From contig JBBSMX010000005.1 in NCBI GenBank assembly GCA_038232935.1, positions 1 to 61,480 of the forward strand: a stretch of 61,480 nucleotides of DNA, written 5' to 3'. The notes under the pieces are model-generated. The model did no database searches and had not been told where the DNA came from. It saw nothing but the letters and a program-made list of their open reading frames with translations. Position numbers and translations under genes: made by a program. Positions 25,691 to 33,992 of the stretch are shown in pieces. Origin of the DNA: JBBSMX01 sp038232935 (GTDB lineage Bacteria > Bacteroidota > Rhodothermia > Rhodothermales > JANQRZ01). Every line of letters begins with the position of its first letter. The first letter of the stretch is position 1.

Positions 25691-26725
25691 TCAGACGGAA
25701 GCCGTTTCGGCGAGGTGCTCCTGAAGGAAGCCGCGGAATGATTTCTGGAACGTGTTGGCGAGCGTGTCGCCGGGCGAGACGAGCACGCCCCACCCGCCGC
25801 GCGCCGGGCTGATCGGGACCTCGGCGGGCGACTGCCGCTCGCACATGAAGCGGTCTTCCTCCAGCACACTCGTCGAGAACGCGACCTGATCTTCGAGCCC
25901 CGGCCCGTCGAAGTCCTCGGGCTGGGCGAGCGCCCAAAAGACCGTGCAGCGGTCGTGCGTGTTGGGGCTCGGGATGTGGACGAGCATCCGCTCGTCGCCG
26001 TCCTCGAAGGTCTGGCGGATGGTGGTGAAGTTGGGGAGGTAGCAGCGCTGGTGGCGCTCGTGGGCGCTCTGGAGCTTCGAGGGCTCCTGCCCCGGCGCCT
26101 CCAGCGCGGGAAACGGCGCTTTCATCTCGAATCCGTCGTCGAGCCGGTTGATCTCCATCGGCGGGAGGACGACGTCGGCGGCGGCCCCGAGCGTGGTGCC
26201 ATGGGCGAACGCGAAGTGCGTCATGTCGAGGTAGTTCTCGATCTCGCGGCGGAAACCGCACCCGAACACCATCGGCTCGGCAAGGAGGTAGCGCCATCCG
26301 TCGCGTCCTTCGAACTCGGGGATGTCCGGGAGCGGCGCAGCCTCATCCGCGTCGAGCTTGACCCACACGATGCCGTAGCGCTCCTGCACGTCGAACGTCT
26401 CCAGCGAGGCTTTGTCGAGCAGCCGCTGCGGCGGATCCGGGAGGGACGGCACGCCGACGCACTGCCCGCTCGGCCCCCACTGCCAACCGTGGTACGCGCA
26501 TGTCAGCCGTCCCTCCGCGAGGTGCCCGCAGCTCAGCTTCATCCCTTTGTGCGGGCACGCGTCGAGCGTCGCGAGCAGCGTCCCGTCCTCGAACCGAACG
26601 ACCGCGATGTCCTCACCGAGTAGCGTGTAGCTGATCGCCTTTCCGACTCCGAGGTCGCGCGACAGCCCGACGGGCTGCCACGTGGTGCGGAGGACTTGAA
26701 ACGGGGCGTCTTCGGAGATATCCAT
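25691..26725 (-). CDS. Rieske non-heme iron oxygenase, alpha-subunit type
   Basis: A 344-residue Rieske oxygenase. The [2Fe-2S] site is complete: C57-P-H59 and C76-A-Y-H79 (CxH-X16-CxxH). The mononuclear iron site shows D167 and His170/His175 in ENYLDMTHFAFAHG. The layout and length fit the VanA/PAO-like group, which oxidise, hydroxylate or O-/N-demethylate substrates with electrons from a separate reductase; no reductase gene is in the window. It is cytoplasmic, located between a PhyH-like dioxygenase and the MetE-like methyltransferase. Candidate reactions are O-demethylation or hydroxylation of a sugar-derived or betaine-like compound; the sequence does not decide. Confidence 0.85.
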   Translation of the reverse strand: MDISEDAPFQVLRTTWQPVGLSRDLGVGKAISYTLLGEDIAVVRFEDGTLLATLDACPHKGMKLSCGHLAEGRLTCAYHGWQWGPSGQCVGVPSLPDPPQRLLDKASLETFDVQERYGIVWVKLDADEAAPLPDIPEFEGRDGWRYLLAEPMVFGCGFRREIENYLDMTHFAFAHGTTLGAAADVVLPPMEINRLDDGFEMKAPFPALEAPGQEPSKLQSAHERHQRCYLPNFTTIRQTFEDGDERMLVHIPSPNTHDRCTVFWALAQPEDFDGPGLEDQVAFSTSVLEEDRFMCERQSPAEVPISPARGGWGVLVSPGDTLANTFQKSFRGFLQEHLAETASV

Positions 26726-26770
26726 AGCGGGTGGTCGGTGCGTTGGAGAGAAGCGGTCGGGCGGCAGCGG

Positions 26771-27535
26771 TCAGGTGGCGGGGACGAGCTCCTGCACGTC
26801 GGCACGCTCGACCCAGCTATCGGCGGCGGCGAAGTGGGTGGCGAAGGCGCGGCGGACGCGGTCTTTCGAGCGGTTGGCGTAGGAGCCGTGGATCGTGTAG
26901 CCGGAGAAGAAGACCCCCGCACCCTTCGGCACCGTCAGCCGCTCGATCTCACTCTCGTCGAGCCCCTCGATGTCGAACGAATAGAAGCGCTGCGTCCACT
27001 TGCGGCCGTCGCGGCTGCGCATGAGGTGGTCGGTCTCCCAGGCGTCGTGCTCCTCGGTGTCGTCGTTCTTCTGCGGCTCATAGAGGCCGGCGTGGTGGCT
27101 GCCGGGGACGACGCACAGCCCGCCGTTGCCGGCGTCGGTGTCGTTCATCGCGATCCAGCACGCCATCAGCGTCGGCGGCTCGGTCGGGAGGTAATGGAGA
27201 TCCTGGTGGAGCGCGATCCCCTTGCTGCCGACCTCGGCGTCGCCGGCGGGCTTCCGCTCCATGTACATCGTCTGCACGAGCATCGGATCGTCCCCGTGGA
27301 GGAGTTGCCGGGCGATCCTGACGACGTTGGGATGCTTCGCGATGTGCGCCCACCGTTCGTCGTCAACGTGGTGGCGGAGATTCTCGCGCCAGCCTTCGGG
27401 CTTCTCGCCGGACTCGTAGGCGACGAAGGCGTCCACCTCGTCGTCGGTCAGCAGGTCGTGGACGATGAGGTATCCGTTGCGCTCGTACTGCGCGATCTGC
27501 GAGTCGTTCAGCGTCATCGGTTCGGTCGTGTGCAT
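26771..27535 (-). CDS. Phytanoyl-CoA dioxygenase-like Fe(II)/2OG oxygenase (copy 1)
   Basis: A 254-residue PhyH-superfamily dioxygenase. Iron ligands are H110 and D112 in ALHQDLHYLP and the distal H216 in SGYTIHGSYANRS; downstream arginines (RVRRAF) would bind 2-oxoglutarate. Other family features: YERNGYLIVHDLLTDDEV at the N-terminus, CVVPGSHHAG. ATG 27535 (MHTTEPMTLNDSQI) is used, 14 bp after the SDR gene; the longer frame overlaps it. Family members hydroxylate diverse small molecules, and substrate cannot be predicted. The second PhyH-like protein in the window (31967-32773) is only distantly similar, so they are not a recent duplication. Confidence 0.82.
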   Translation of the reverse strand: MHTTEPMTLNDSQIAQYERNGYLIVHDLLTDDEVDAFVAYESGEKPEGWRENLRHHVDDERWAHIAKHPNVVRIARQLLHGDDPMLVQTMYMERKPAGDAEVGSKGIALHQDLHYLPTEPPTLMACWIAMNDTDAGNGGLCVVPGSHHAGLYEPQKNDDTEEHDAWETDHLMRSRDGRKWTQRFYSFDIEGLDESEIERLTVPKGAGVFFSGYTIHGSYANRSKDRVRRAFATHFAAADSWVERADVQELVPAT

Positions 27536-27549
27536 GGCTGTGGGGAGGT

Positions 27550-28329
27550 TTAGAGTCGAGGGAGCGTGAGGCCGCCGTCCACCATCACGACTTGACCGGT
27601 GGAATACGCGAGGTCGCCGCGCGCGAGCATCGCGACGGCTTTGCCGACATCCTCGGGCTCGCCCCAGCGCGGCTGCACGAGGATGCCCTCGGCGATGAGC
27701 TTGTCGTACTTCGCCGTCACGCCCGCCGTCATGTCGCTCCGCGTGATGCCCGGGCGGACCTCGTAGACCGGAATGCCGAACTCGCCGAGGCGGGCGGCCC
27801 AGAGCTGCGTCGCCATCCCGATGCCCGCCTTCGAAATGCAGTACTCGCCGCGATTCGTCGACGCCATCGTGGCCGATATCGAGCCGATGTTGATGATCGC
27901 GGCGCGGAAGTCCGGGTCGGACTCCTGCTGCTCGATCATCCAGTTCGCGGAGGCTTGGGTGAGGAAATACGGCCCTTTGAGGTTGATCCCCATCACCCAG
28001 TCGTAGCTCTCCTCCGTCGCATCTAGGAGGTCGTTCCGCTCGCGCGGCCCGACCCCCGCGTTGTTGACGAGCACGTCGAGCCGCCCGAAGTGCTCGCGTA
28101 CGGTGGCGACGAGCTCGGCTCGGTCCACCTGCTTGCCCATGTCGGCGGAGACGTAGAGTACCTCGGCACCGAGGGTGCGGAGCGATTCGAGCGCCTCGCC
28201 GAGCTGTGCTTCGTGGCGGCGGCCACACAGGGCGAGGTCGAAGCCTTCGCGGGCGAGGGCTTCGGAGATGCCGTAGCCGATGCCGCTGGCTCCGCCGGTG
28301 ACGAGCGCGACGCGGGAAGAGGAAGCCAT
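27550..28329 (-). CDS. Short-chain dehydrogenase/reductase
   Basis: A 259-residue classical SDR: VTGGASGIGYGISEAL (TGxxxGxG cofactor motif), VLVNNAGVG, a Ser in SISATMAS, the catalytic Y163-C-I-S-K167 and a C-terminal VMVDGGLT. It probably oxidises or reduces a hydroxyl of a sugar or sugar acid. In uronic-acid pathways an SDR (KduD) acts on 3-deoxy-hexosulosonates upstream of KDG kinase, and the GH88-like gene nearby makes that role possible, but the sequence alone does not identify it. It lies 26 bp from the Gfo gene and 14 bp from the PhyH-like gene. Confidence 0.82.
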   Translation of the reverse strand: MASSSRVALVTGGASGIGYGISEALAREGFDLALCGRRHEAQLGEALESLRTLGAEVLYVSADMGKQVDRAELVATVREHFGRLDVLVNNAGVGPRERNDLLDATEESYDWVMGINLKGPYFLTQASANWMIEQQESDPDFRAAIINIGSISATMASTNRGEYCISKAGIGMATQLWAARLGEFGIPVYEVRPGITRSDMTAGVTAKYDKLIAEGILVQPRWGEPEDVGKAVAMLARGDLAYSTGQVVMVDGGLTLPRL

Positions 28330-28355
28330 GAGAGAGTCCGTTTACGGGAGCGCGG

Positions 28356-29546
28356 TCAGACGAGGGCGGGTACGTCCACCCAGCAGCGCTCCTTCCACGA
28401 TTCCAGCCCAAGCTCGGCGAGTTGGACGCCCTTCGCGCCTTCGAGCAGACCGAAGCGGTACGGCTCGTCGGCGACGACGTAGCGGAGGAACATCTCCCAC
28501 TGCACCTTGAAGGCGTTCTCGTAGTCGCGCTGGGCGGGGACCTTCAGCCAGCCGTTGTAGAAGTCGATGGGCTGCGGGATGTCGGGATTCCAGACCGGCT
28601 TCGGCGTGTTGCCGTAGCTCTGCGTCCAGCACTCGCGGAGGCCGGCAATCGCCGATCCTTTCGTGCCGTCCACCTGAATCGTGAGGAGGTCGTCTCGGCG
28701 GACGCGGACCGTCCACGACGAGTTGAAGTGGGCGACGATGCCGCCTTCTAGCTCGAACGTGGCGTAGGCGCTGTCGTCGGCGGTGACGGCGTATGCCTGC
28801 CCTTTCTCGTCCCACCGCTTGCCGACATGCGTCGCGCCGAGGCAGGTGAGCGAACGGACGGGGGCGAACACGTTGTCGAGCACGTAGCGCCAGTGGCAGA
28901 GCATGTCGAGGATAATGCCGCCGCCATCTTCCTCACGGTAGTTCCACGACGGCCGCTGGGCGGGCACCACGTCGCCCTCGAACACCCAGTAGCCGAACTC
29001 GCCGCGCACGGAGAGGATCTCGCCGAAGAACCCGGTGTCGCGGAGCATCTGGAGCTTGAGGAGACCAGGCAGCCACAGCTTGTCCTGCACCACGCCGTGT
29101 TTGATGCCGGTGGCCTCGGCCCGCCGGTAGAGGTCGAGCGCGGCCTCGGTCGTGAGTGCCGTCGGCTTCTCGCAATAGACGTGCTTGCCCATCTCGATGG
29201 CACGCTTCACAGCCTCGACACGGCGGTCGGTCGTCTGCGCGTCGAAGTAGACGATGTTGTGGTCATCGGCGAGGGCCTCTTCGACGTCCGTCGTCCACTT
29301 CTCGACGCCGGTGCGCTCGGCGAGGGCGGCGAGCTTGACGGGGTTGCGCCCGACGAGCGTCGGGTCGGGCATGATGACCTCGCGGTCGCTGAGCTTGATG
29401 CCGCCCTGGTCGATGATGGCTTTGATCGAGCGGAGGAGGTGCTGGTTCGTGCCCATGCGCCCCGTCACGCCGTTCATGACGATGCCGACCGTGTGCACGG
29501 TGGCGTCGCCGGTTTCGGATCGGGAGAGGGTTGCTTGTTCGGCCAT
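28356..29546 (-). CDS. Gfo/Idh/MocA-family sugar oxidoreductase (copy 1)
   Basis: A 396-residue NAD(P)-dependent dehydrogenase: GIVMNGVTGRMGTNQH at the N-terminus (Rossmann fold), the conserved EKP motif (E126-K127-P128) in KHVYCEKPTAL, and LDMLCHWRYVLDN, whose His is the likely general base. C-terminal barrel residues ILSVRGEFGYWVFEG follow. Such enzymes oxidise a ring hydroxyl, often C1, C2 or C3 of a sugar or inositol. Its upstream partner is a xylose-isomerase-like TIM barrel (22 bp away), an arrangement repeated at 43714-45575 with distinct sequences. Confidence 0.85.
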   Translation of the reverse strand: MAEQATLSRSETGDATVHTVGIVMNGVTGRMGTNQHLLRSIKAIIDQGGIKLSDREVIMPDPTLVGRNPVKLAALAERTGVEKWTTDVEEALADDHNIVYFDAQTTDRRVEAVKRAIEMGKHVYCEKPTALTTEAALDLYRRAEATGIKHGVVQDKLWLPGLLKLQMLRDTGFFGEILSVRGEFGYWVFEGDVVPAQRPSWNYREEDGGGIILDMLCHWRYVLDNVFAPVRSLTCLGATHVGKRWDEKGQAYAVTADDSAYATFELEGGIVAHFNSSWTVRVRRDDLLTIQVDGTKGSAIAGLRECWTQSYGNTPKPVWNPDIPQPIDFYNGWLKVPAQRDYENAFKVQWEMFLRYVVADEPYRFGLLEGAKGVQLAELGLESWKERCWVDVPALV

Positions 29547-29568
29547 GCGGATTACTCGTGGAGATACT

Positions 29569-30402
29569 TTAGGAATGGGCGAGGTAGGCGCTCTGAATCT
29601 GTTTCAGGAACGTGTGCTGGTCCTGCTTCCAGTAGCGCTCGGAAAAAATCTCGACCTCGACGTAGCCATCGAAGCCGGCTGCCTCCACCCACCCGCGGAT
29701 CTGGCGGAGCGGGATGCACCCCTCCCCCATCAGCCCGCGGTCGAGGAGGATGTGCTCGGTGGGCGACTTCCAGTCGCAGATGTGGTAGGCGAAGAGGTGG
29801 CCGTTGCGCCCGCACCGGGCGATCTCGGCTTCTAGGCTCGGGTCCCACCAGAGGTGGTACACATCCACGACGACGCCGAGGTGTGGCGAGTCGAACGCCT
29901 CGGCGATGTCGTTGGCGTGGGCGAGCGTGTTCACGGCGGAGCGGCTGTCAGCGTAGACGGGGTGCAGCGGCTCGATGCCGAGCTTGACCCCGGCCGCCTC
30001 GGCGTAGGGCAACACGGCTTCGAGGCCGTCGTTGATCTGCCCGCGCGACGCCTCCAGGGTTTGTTCGGGCAGCGCCCCGCTGACGAGCACCACGAGCGGC
30101 GCACCAAGCTCGACCGCCTCGTCGATGATCCGCTTGTTCTCGTCGATGGCGTGCCGCCGCTCCTCCGCCTCGACGGCGGGGAAGAACCCCCCGCGCACGA
30201 GCGAGACGACGGCGAGCCCTTCGTCGCGGATGAGCCGGCCGGCCTCGGCAGGGCTATGGCCGTTGAGGCTCTGCCGCCACACCGTGATCCCGCCAAGCCC
30301 CGCGGCAGCGTAGTTCGCGGCGGCTTCCTCGATAGTCCAGGGACGCGTGGTCACCGTGTGGATGCAGAGTTTGGAATAGTCGTCGAACAATTGGGCAGTC
30401 AT
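29569..30402 (-). CDS. Sugar phosphate isomerase/epimerase-like TIM barrel (copy 1)
   Basis: A 277-residue AP-endonuclease-2/xylose-isomerase-like TIM barrel: LCIHTVTTRPWTIEEA, GITVWRQSL, metal-site blocks GIEPLHPVY (Glu), GVVVDVYHLWWD (Asp, His), FAYHICDWK (His) and YVEVEIFSE (Glu). The Glu-Asp-His-Glu set is that of divalent-metal isomerases and epimerases; related proteins also perform elimination or hydration on 3-keto sugars. It is encoded immediately upstream of the Gfo/Idh/MocA gene and probably acts on the same intermediate. The 92 bp upstream of it hold no gene. Confidence 0.8.
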   Translation of the reverse strand: MTAQLFDDYSKLCIHTVTTRPWTIEEAAANYAAAGLGGITVWRQSLNGHSPAEAGRLIRDEGLAVVSLVRGGFFPAVEAEERRHAIDENKRIIDEAVELGAPLVVLVSGALPEQTLEASRGQINDGLEAVLPYAEAAGVKLGIEPLHPVYADSRSAVNTLAHANDIAEAFDSPHLGVVVDVYHLWWDPSLEAEIARCGRNGHLFAYHICDWKSPTEHILLDRGLMGEGCIPLRQIRGWVEAAGFDGYVEVEIFSERYWKQDQHTFLKQIQSAYLAHS

Positions 30403-30494
30403 GGCTCGCGGCGGGTGCCGAAAAGCTGGCTTCCGCGTGGATGAGAAGGACGTGACATGCCGAGCAGGATGTCCGTTGCGTGCCCGAAGGCGGG

Positions 30495-31862
30495 TTAGAA
30501 AAAGGTGTAATACGGTTCGTCACGCGCGAGGCGCTGCACAGCGAGCGCAGCCTCGCGGGCGTGATAGTCTCCCCACATCGTGGCCTCGCAGCAGGCGACT
30601 TCACGGCCCTCGGGGACGTGGTCCCAGCGATTCGGCCAGTGATAGACGGAGTGGAGGATGAGCCCCTGATGCTCAGGGTCGGTGCTGAGGTACGGCTCGT
30701 CGAGCAGCGTGTCCATCACTCGCAATCCGGCCTGGGTGTAGCGCGATCCGTCCTCACCGCGCGCATCGAGCACGTGCCCGAGCCGAAGAAGTCCCTGCGC
30801 CGCGATCGCCGCAGCGGAGCTGTCGACCGGCTCCCAGTCGTTGAACGGGTCGGCCGGGCGGTCGAGATAGTCACCGAGCCGGTGGAGGTTGGGCGCGCCC
30901 GTATCCCAATAGGGCACGCCACACGTCGGCGTGTGCTCGATGTAGAAATCGCACGTGGCGCGGGCGGTGCGGAGCATCATCGCCTCGATCTCGTCGCGCA
31001 CGCCGAACATCTCCAGTTCGTCGTCGGAGCGGGTGGCGAGGTATTCGAGCTCTTCCGGGTAGCCGCACATCACCCACGCGAGGCCGCGCGTCCACGTCGT
31101 GAACGGCGAGTAGCCCTGCTGCGTGCTCGGGCAGCGGTAGCGGCCGTCGTTGAGGTTGAAGATGCTCTCGTGGACGACGCGGCCCCGGATGTCGTAGCCG
31201 TCCCGGCCTTCGCCGTAGTAGACGTTGTATCTCGCCGTGGCGCGGGCGTGGGCGAGGAGCCGACCGAGGAGCGAGTGGTGCACGTCGTTCTCGCCGCCGA
31301 GCGTGTGGCCGAGCGTGTGGGCGAGCGCGAGCGCGCGCATCGACCGGATCGTGTCGGAGAAGAGCGAGTGCGGGCCGTTGAACGAGCAGACGTACCCCTC
31401 ACCGTCGCCGAGGTCGGTCCACCGGCTGGCCTGCACCGCGCCGGACGCCTTCAGCGCGAGCTCGTAAAAGTTGCGCTGCCCCTCGTCCTCGGGGATGCGG
31501 CCCTCGTTCATCAGCCGCCGGAGCGCGCCGTAGGTGCTGACGTTGTTGAACCCGTGATCGTGCACGCCGACGTGCGAGACGTGCGGCGCCATCCGCTCGA
31601 CGGTCTGCCGCCGGCCGAGGTCGAGGTACGTCTCGTCGCCCGTCGCGTCGAACTGGAGGAGCGCCGAGCCGAACTGGAAGCCCTGCGTCCATTCGGTCCA
31701 CCCGCGCGTCGTGTACCGACCCTCGACGGTAAAGACCGGCGCGCCGTCGTTCGCATCGAACGAGCGTTCGATGGCGTCGATCTTGGCGGCCGACGCCTCC
31801 CAGAACCGCTCCAGCTTGGGAGCGAGGTCGGCAGGCGTCAGCGTGTGCGAGAGGTCGATCAC
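30495..31862 (-). CDS. GH88-like unsaturated uronyl (glucuronyl) hydrolase
   Basis: A 455-residue (alpha/alpha)6 protein with no signal peptide. Blocks characteristic of unsaturated glucuronyl hydrolases are present: GFQFGSALLQFDATGD, VHDHGFNNV (candidate catalytic D102), CPSTQQGYSPFTTWTRGLAWVMCG, VPYWDTGAPNLH, PVDSSAAAIAAQGLLRLG and MWGDYHAREAAL near the end. The family hydrates the 4,5-double bond of unsaturated uronic acids left by polysaccharide lyases, releasing 5-keto-uronates that feed the KDG route, which matches kdgK and eda at the left of the window. It is longer than Bacillus UGL (377 residues). It implies a lyase upstream in the pathway. Exact sugar specificity is not visible. Confidence 0.68.
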   Translation of the reverse strand: MIDLSHTLTPADLAPKLERFWEASAAKIDAIERSFDANDGAPVFTVEGRYTTRGWTEWTQGFQFGSALLQFDATGDETYLDLGRRQTVERMAPHVSHVGVHDHGFNNVSTYGALRRLMNEGRIPEDEGQRNFYELALKASGAVQASRWTDLGDGEGYVCSFNGPHSLFSDTIRSMRALALAHTLGHTLGGENDVHHSLLGRLLAHARATARYNVYYGEGRDGYDIRGRVVHESIFNLNDGRYRCPSTQQGYSPFTTWTRGLAWVMCGYPEELEYLATRSDDELEMFGVRDEIEAMMLRTARATCDFYIEHTPTCGVPYWDTGAPNLHRLGDYLDRPADPFNDWEPVDSSAAAIAAQGLLRLGHVLDARGEDGSRYTQAGLRVMDTLLDEPYLSTDPEHQGLILHSVYHWPNRWDHVPEGREVACCEATMWGDYHAREAALAVQRLARDEPYYTFF

Positions 31863-31966
31863 GGCGATGCGAGAGTGAGGGGTTTAGAAAGGAGCTCCGA
31901 GCGAGTACGAGGAGCGGAGGGGGGATTGGGTGACCGCTCCCCGTACCCGCGCCGGAGCCCAGGGGT

Positions 31967-32773
31967 TCAGGCGAGTTCGAGGAACTTCGAGCCCCGGAGC
32001 GGCTCGCCCTTTTTGCTGGTGATCGTGTCGCTGAGCGGGCCTTCCATCTTCTCGTCGGCGGCGAAGGTGACGCCGTCGGGGATGTAGATGGTGACAACGG
32101 CACGGCGGATGTGTTCGGTCGTGTTGGGCCGGGTGAAGTGGAAGGTGAGCCCGTGGTGCCACGTGCAGTCGCCGGCCTTGAGCTCGACGGGGACGGGGTT
32201 CCACTGCGCGTCCTGATCCGGCGAAATGAGGCTGCGGAGGTCCGGCCCGTCGCCGGTGAACGAGATCGGCTCGAACTCGCCCCAGTGGTTCGAACCGGGG
32301 ATGAACTGCATCGCGCCCCGGTCGATGGTGACGTCGTCGAGGGCCATCCAGCACGAGATCATGCCGGGCTCTTTCGAGGGCCAGTAGGGCTGGTCCTGGT
32401 GCCACGGCGAGGCCGCGCTCGGGCCGGGCTTTTTGACGAGGGCCTGGTCGTGGAAGAGGCGGACGGCATCGCTGCCGGTGAGCCGCCGCGCCATCGCGGC
32501 GAGGCGGGGGCTGGTCGAGTAGGCGCGGAAGACGTCGTCCACCTCCCAGAGGTTGACCATCTGGACGATCTTGTCGCCGCCGCCGGCGAGGTCGCGGGCA
32601 GACGCCTTCTTCTCTTCGGTCCCGCGCGCGAGCGCCGCGCGCATCGCTTCGACTTCGTCGGCGCTGAGGACGTTGTCGAAGCGGACGTAGCCGTTCTCGC
32701 GGAAGAAGTCGACTTTCTGGTCAGAAACGGGGTGGGCCCCGGTGAAGAGTTGGGTGTCGGTTTGGGTATTCAT
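31967..32773 (-). CDS. Phytanoyl-CoA dioxygenase-like Fe(II)/2OG oxygenase (copy 2)
   Basis: A 268-residue PhyH-superfamily protein: VDFFRENGYVRFDNVLSADEVEAM at the start, iron ligands H125 and D127 in SPWHQDQPYWP, GAMQFIPGSNHWG, and the distal His (probably H212) in CTWHHGLTFHFTRPN. The longer frame upstream runs into the propeller gene; ATG 32773 leaves 28 bp to it. It is cytoplasmic, with unknown substrate. It is followed after 104 bp, with no gene in the gap, by the GH88-like gene. Confidence 0.83.
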   Translation of the reverse strand: MNTQTDTQLFTGAHPVSDQKVDFFRENGYVRFDNVLSADEVEAMRAALARGTEEKKASARDLAGGGDKIVQMVNLWEVDDVFRAYSTSPRLAAMARRLTGSDAVRLFHDQALVKKPGPSAASPWHQDQPYWPSKEPGMISCWMALDDVTIDRGAMQFIPGSNHWGEFEPISFTGDGPDLRSLISPDQDAQWNPVPVELKAGDCTWHHGLTFHFTRPNTTEHIRRAVVTIYIPDGVTFAADEKMEGPLSDTITSKKGEPLRGSKFLELA

Positions 32774-32801
32774 AGCAGTAGAGGTGGTGCGGTGGGGAGG
32801 A

Positions 32802-33992
32802 TTAGAGAGAAGCGGCCGACGCCGGGTAGACGAAGACCATGTCGAAAACGAGCGTGCCGTAGAGCCCGGCCGAGGTCCATGTCCGCCCGAGATCGTCGGA
32901 GTAAAAGACGCCTTCTTCGAGCGTCGCCACCCAGAGACGGCCGGAATCGTTCGCGTCGAAGACGGTTTCGTAGAAGTTGTCGACGGGGAGCGTGTCGCCG
33001 TGCCGCGTCCACGTCCGCCCGCCGTCTTCGGTGACGACGACGCCGGTGCCCCAGCCCACCGCCGCCATCCGACTCGCGTCGGTCGGGTCGATGGCGACGC
33101 CGTGGACGCTGTTGCCCGCGATGGCGTCGGGGCCGGGCGACCACGTCCGGCCGCCGTCGTTCGAGAGCAGGAGGCCGTGGCGGTACGCGGCGGCGATCCA
33201 CACATCCGGCTCGGTCCGGCTTTGCTGGAGGTCGAGGATTTCGAGCCCTTCGCCGCCGACACGATGCCACGACTTCGCGCCGTCGGTGGACTCGTACACG
33301 CCGTCTTCGGTGCCGACGAGCACGCGGCCCGCCTGCGTGTGATCGACCTCGATGGTCTGCGTGTAGTTGTTGCCGGGAGGCAAGAGGCCGTCGTTCGCCT
33401 CGGCCCACGTCTCGCCGCCGTCTTCGGTGTGCCAGACGCCATAGGCCGAGGCGAGGTAGACGTGGTCCGGCGCGCGCGGGTCGAGCGACACGTCCTGCAC
33501 TTCGGTGATGCGCCAGTCCGTCGTCAGCCGCCACGATTCGCCGCCGTCGTGCGTGCGGAGGATGCCGTTGCCGGAGGCGAGGTACATCGTGTCCGGACGC
33601 GCGGGGTCGTAGGTGATCCCGACGATGCGCGGCGTATTCCACCCGCTGTGGGTCCACGCCGAGTCGCCCTCGAAGTGGTGCAACCCGCTCGCCGTCAGCT
33701 TCGACCCGACGACGTAGCCCTTCGACTTGATGAGGCCCGCCCAGAGTTGAGCGTCGCCGTCGCGTGGCATGCTGCCCGTCTGCGCGCACGCCGAGCCGGT
33801 CGTCGCGATCAGCAGCGCGACGAGAACGGAGAAAAAGACGGAGCCTTCGCTCCCACCGCCTTCGTTGTCATCCTGAACTTGTTTCAGGATCTCCTCAGGG
33901 TTAGCACGGCTCCAGCGAGATCCCGAAACGGGTTCGGGATGACACATTTTCTTGAGGAAGCGAAAGGCCCCAAAGGTTCGAATCGTCATCAT
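32802..33992 (-). CDS. Asp-box beta-propeller lipoprotein-like protein (copy A), N-terminus extended by a repeat
   Basis: A 396-residue BNR/sortilin-like propeller with six Asp boxes: THDGGESW, TEDGGETW, STDGAKSW, SNDGGRTW, TEDGGRTW and SDDLGRTW. Its ATG (33992) overlaps the stop of the preceding unknown gene by 4 bp, so the start is fixed. Unusually, ~50 residues precede the signal sequence (residues 51-70, VFFSVLVALLIATTGSAC, with a possible lipidation Cys69), and residues ~17-42 are the translated product of a dispersed palindromic repeat. Its paralogue (42713-43711) has the signal peptide right at the start. Function is unknown; such propellers bind or cleave glycans or act as scaffolds. 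Export of this copy may be impaired. Confidence 0.75.
   Translation of the reverse strand: MMTIRTFGAFRFLKKMCHPEPVSGSRWSRANPEEILKQVQDDNEGGGSEGSVFFSVLVALLIATTGSACAQTGSMPRDGDAQLWAGLIKSKGYVVGSKLTASGLHHFEGDSAWTHSGWNTPRIVGITYDPARPDTMYLASGNGILRTHDGGESWRLTTDWRITEVQDVSLDPRAPDHVYLASAYGVWHTEDGGETWAEANDGLLPPGNNYTQTIEVDHTQAGRVLVGTEDGVYESTDGAKSWHRVGGEGLEILDLQQSRTEPDVWIAAAYRHGLLLSNDGGRTWSPGPDAIAGNSVHGVAIDPTDASRMAAVGWGTGVVVTEDGGRTWTRHGDTLPVDNFYETVFDANDSGRLWVATLEEGVFYSDDLGRTWTSAGLYGTLVFDMVFVYPASAASL
33867..33944. repeat. Palindromic dispersed repeat inside a coding region
   Basis: A 78-bp element with inverted ends GTCATCCTGAAC (33867-33878) and GTTCGGGATGAC (33933-33944) and an inner pair of GAGATC-like arms. 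It belongs to the widespread class of environmental-bacterial repeats with GTCATCCTGAA/TTCGGGATGAC ends. It lies in frame within the 5' part of the propeller gene, encoding CHPEPVSGSRW and EEILKQVQDD, without a stop or frameshift. Confidence 0.75.

Noticed and set aside
32802..33992. Propeller A as a PL24/PL25-type ulvan lyase or a sialidase
   Set aside because: The Asp-box repeats are of the sortilin/BNR type, and neither the FRIP motif with Arg triad of sialidases nor a lyase site could be seen.
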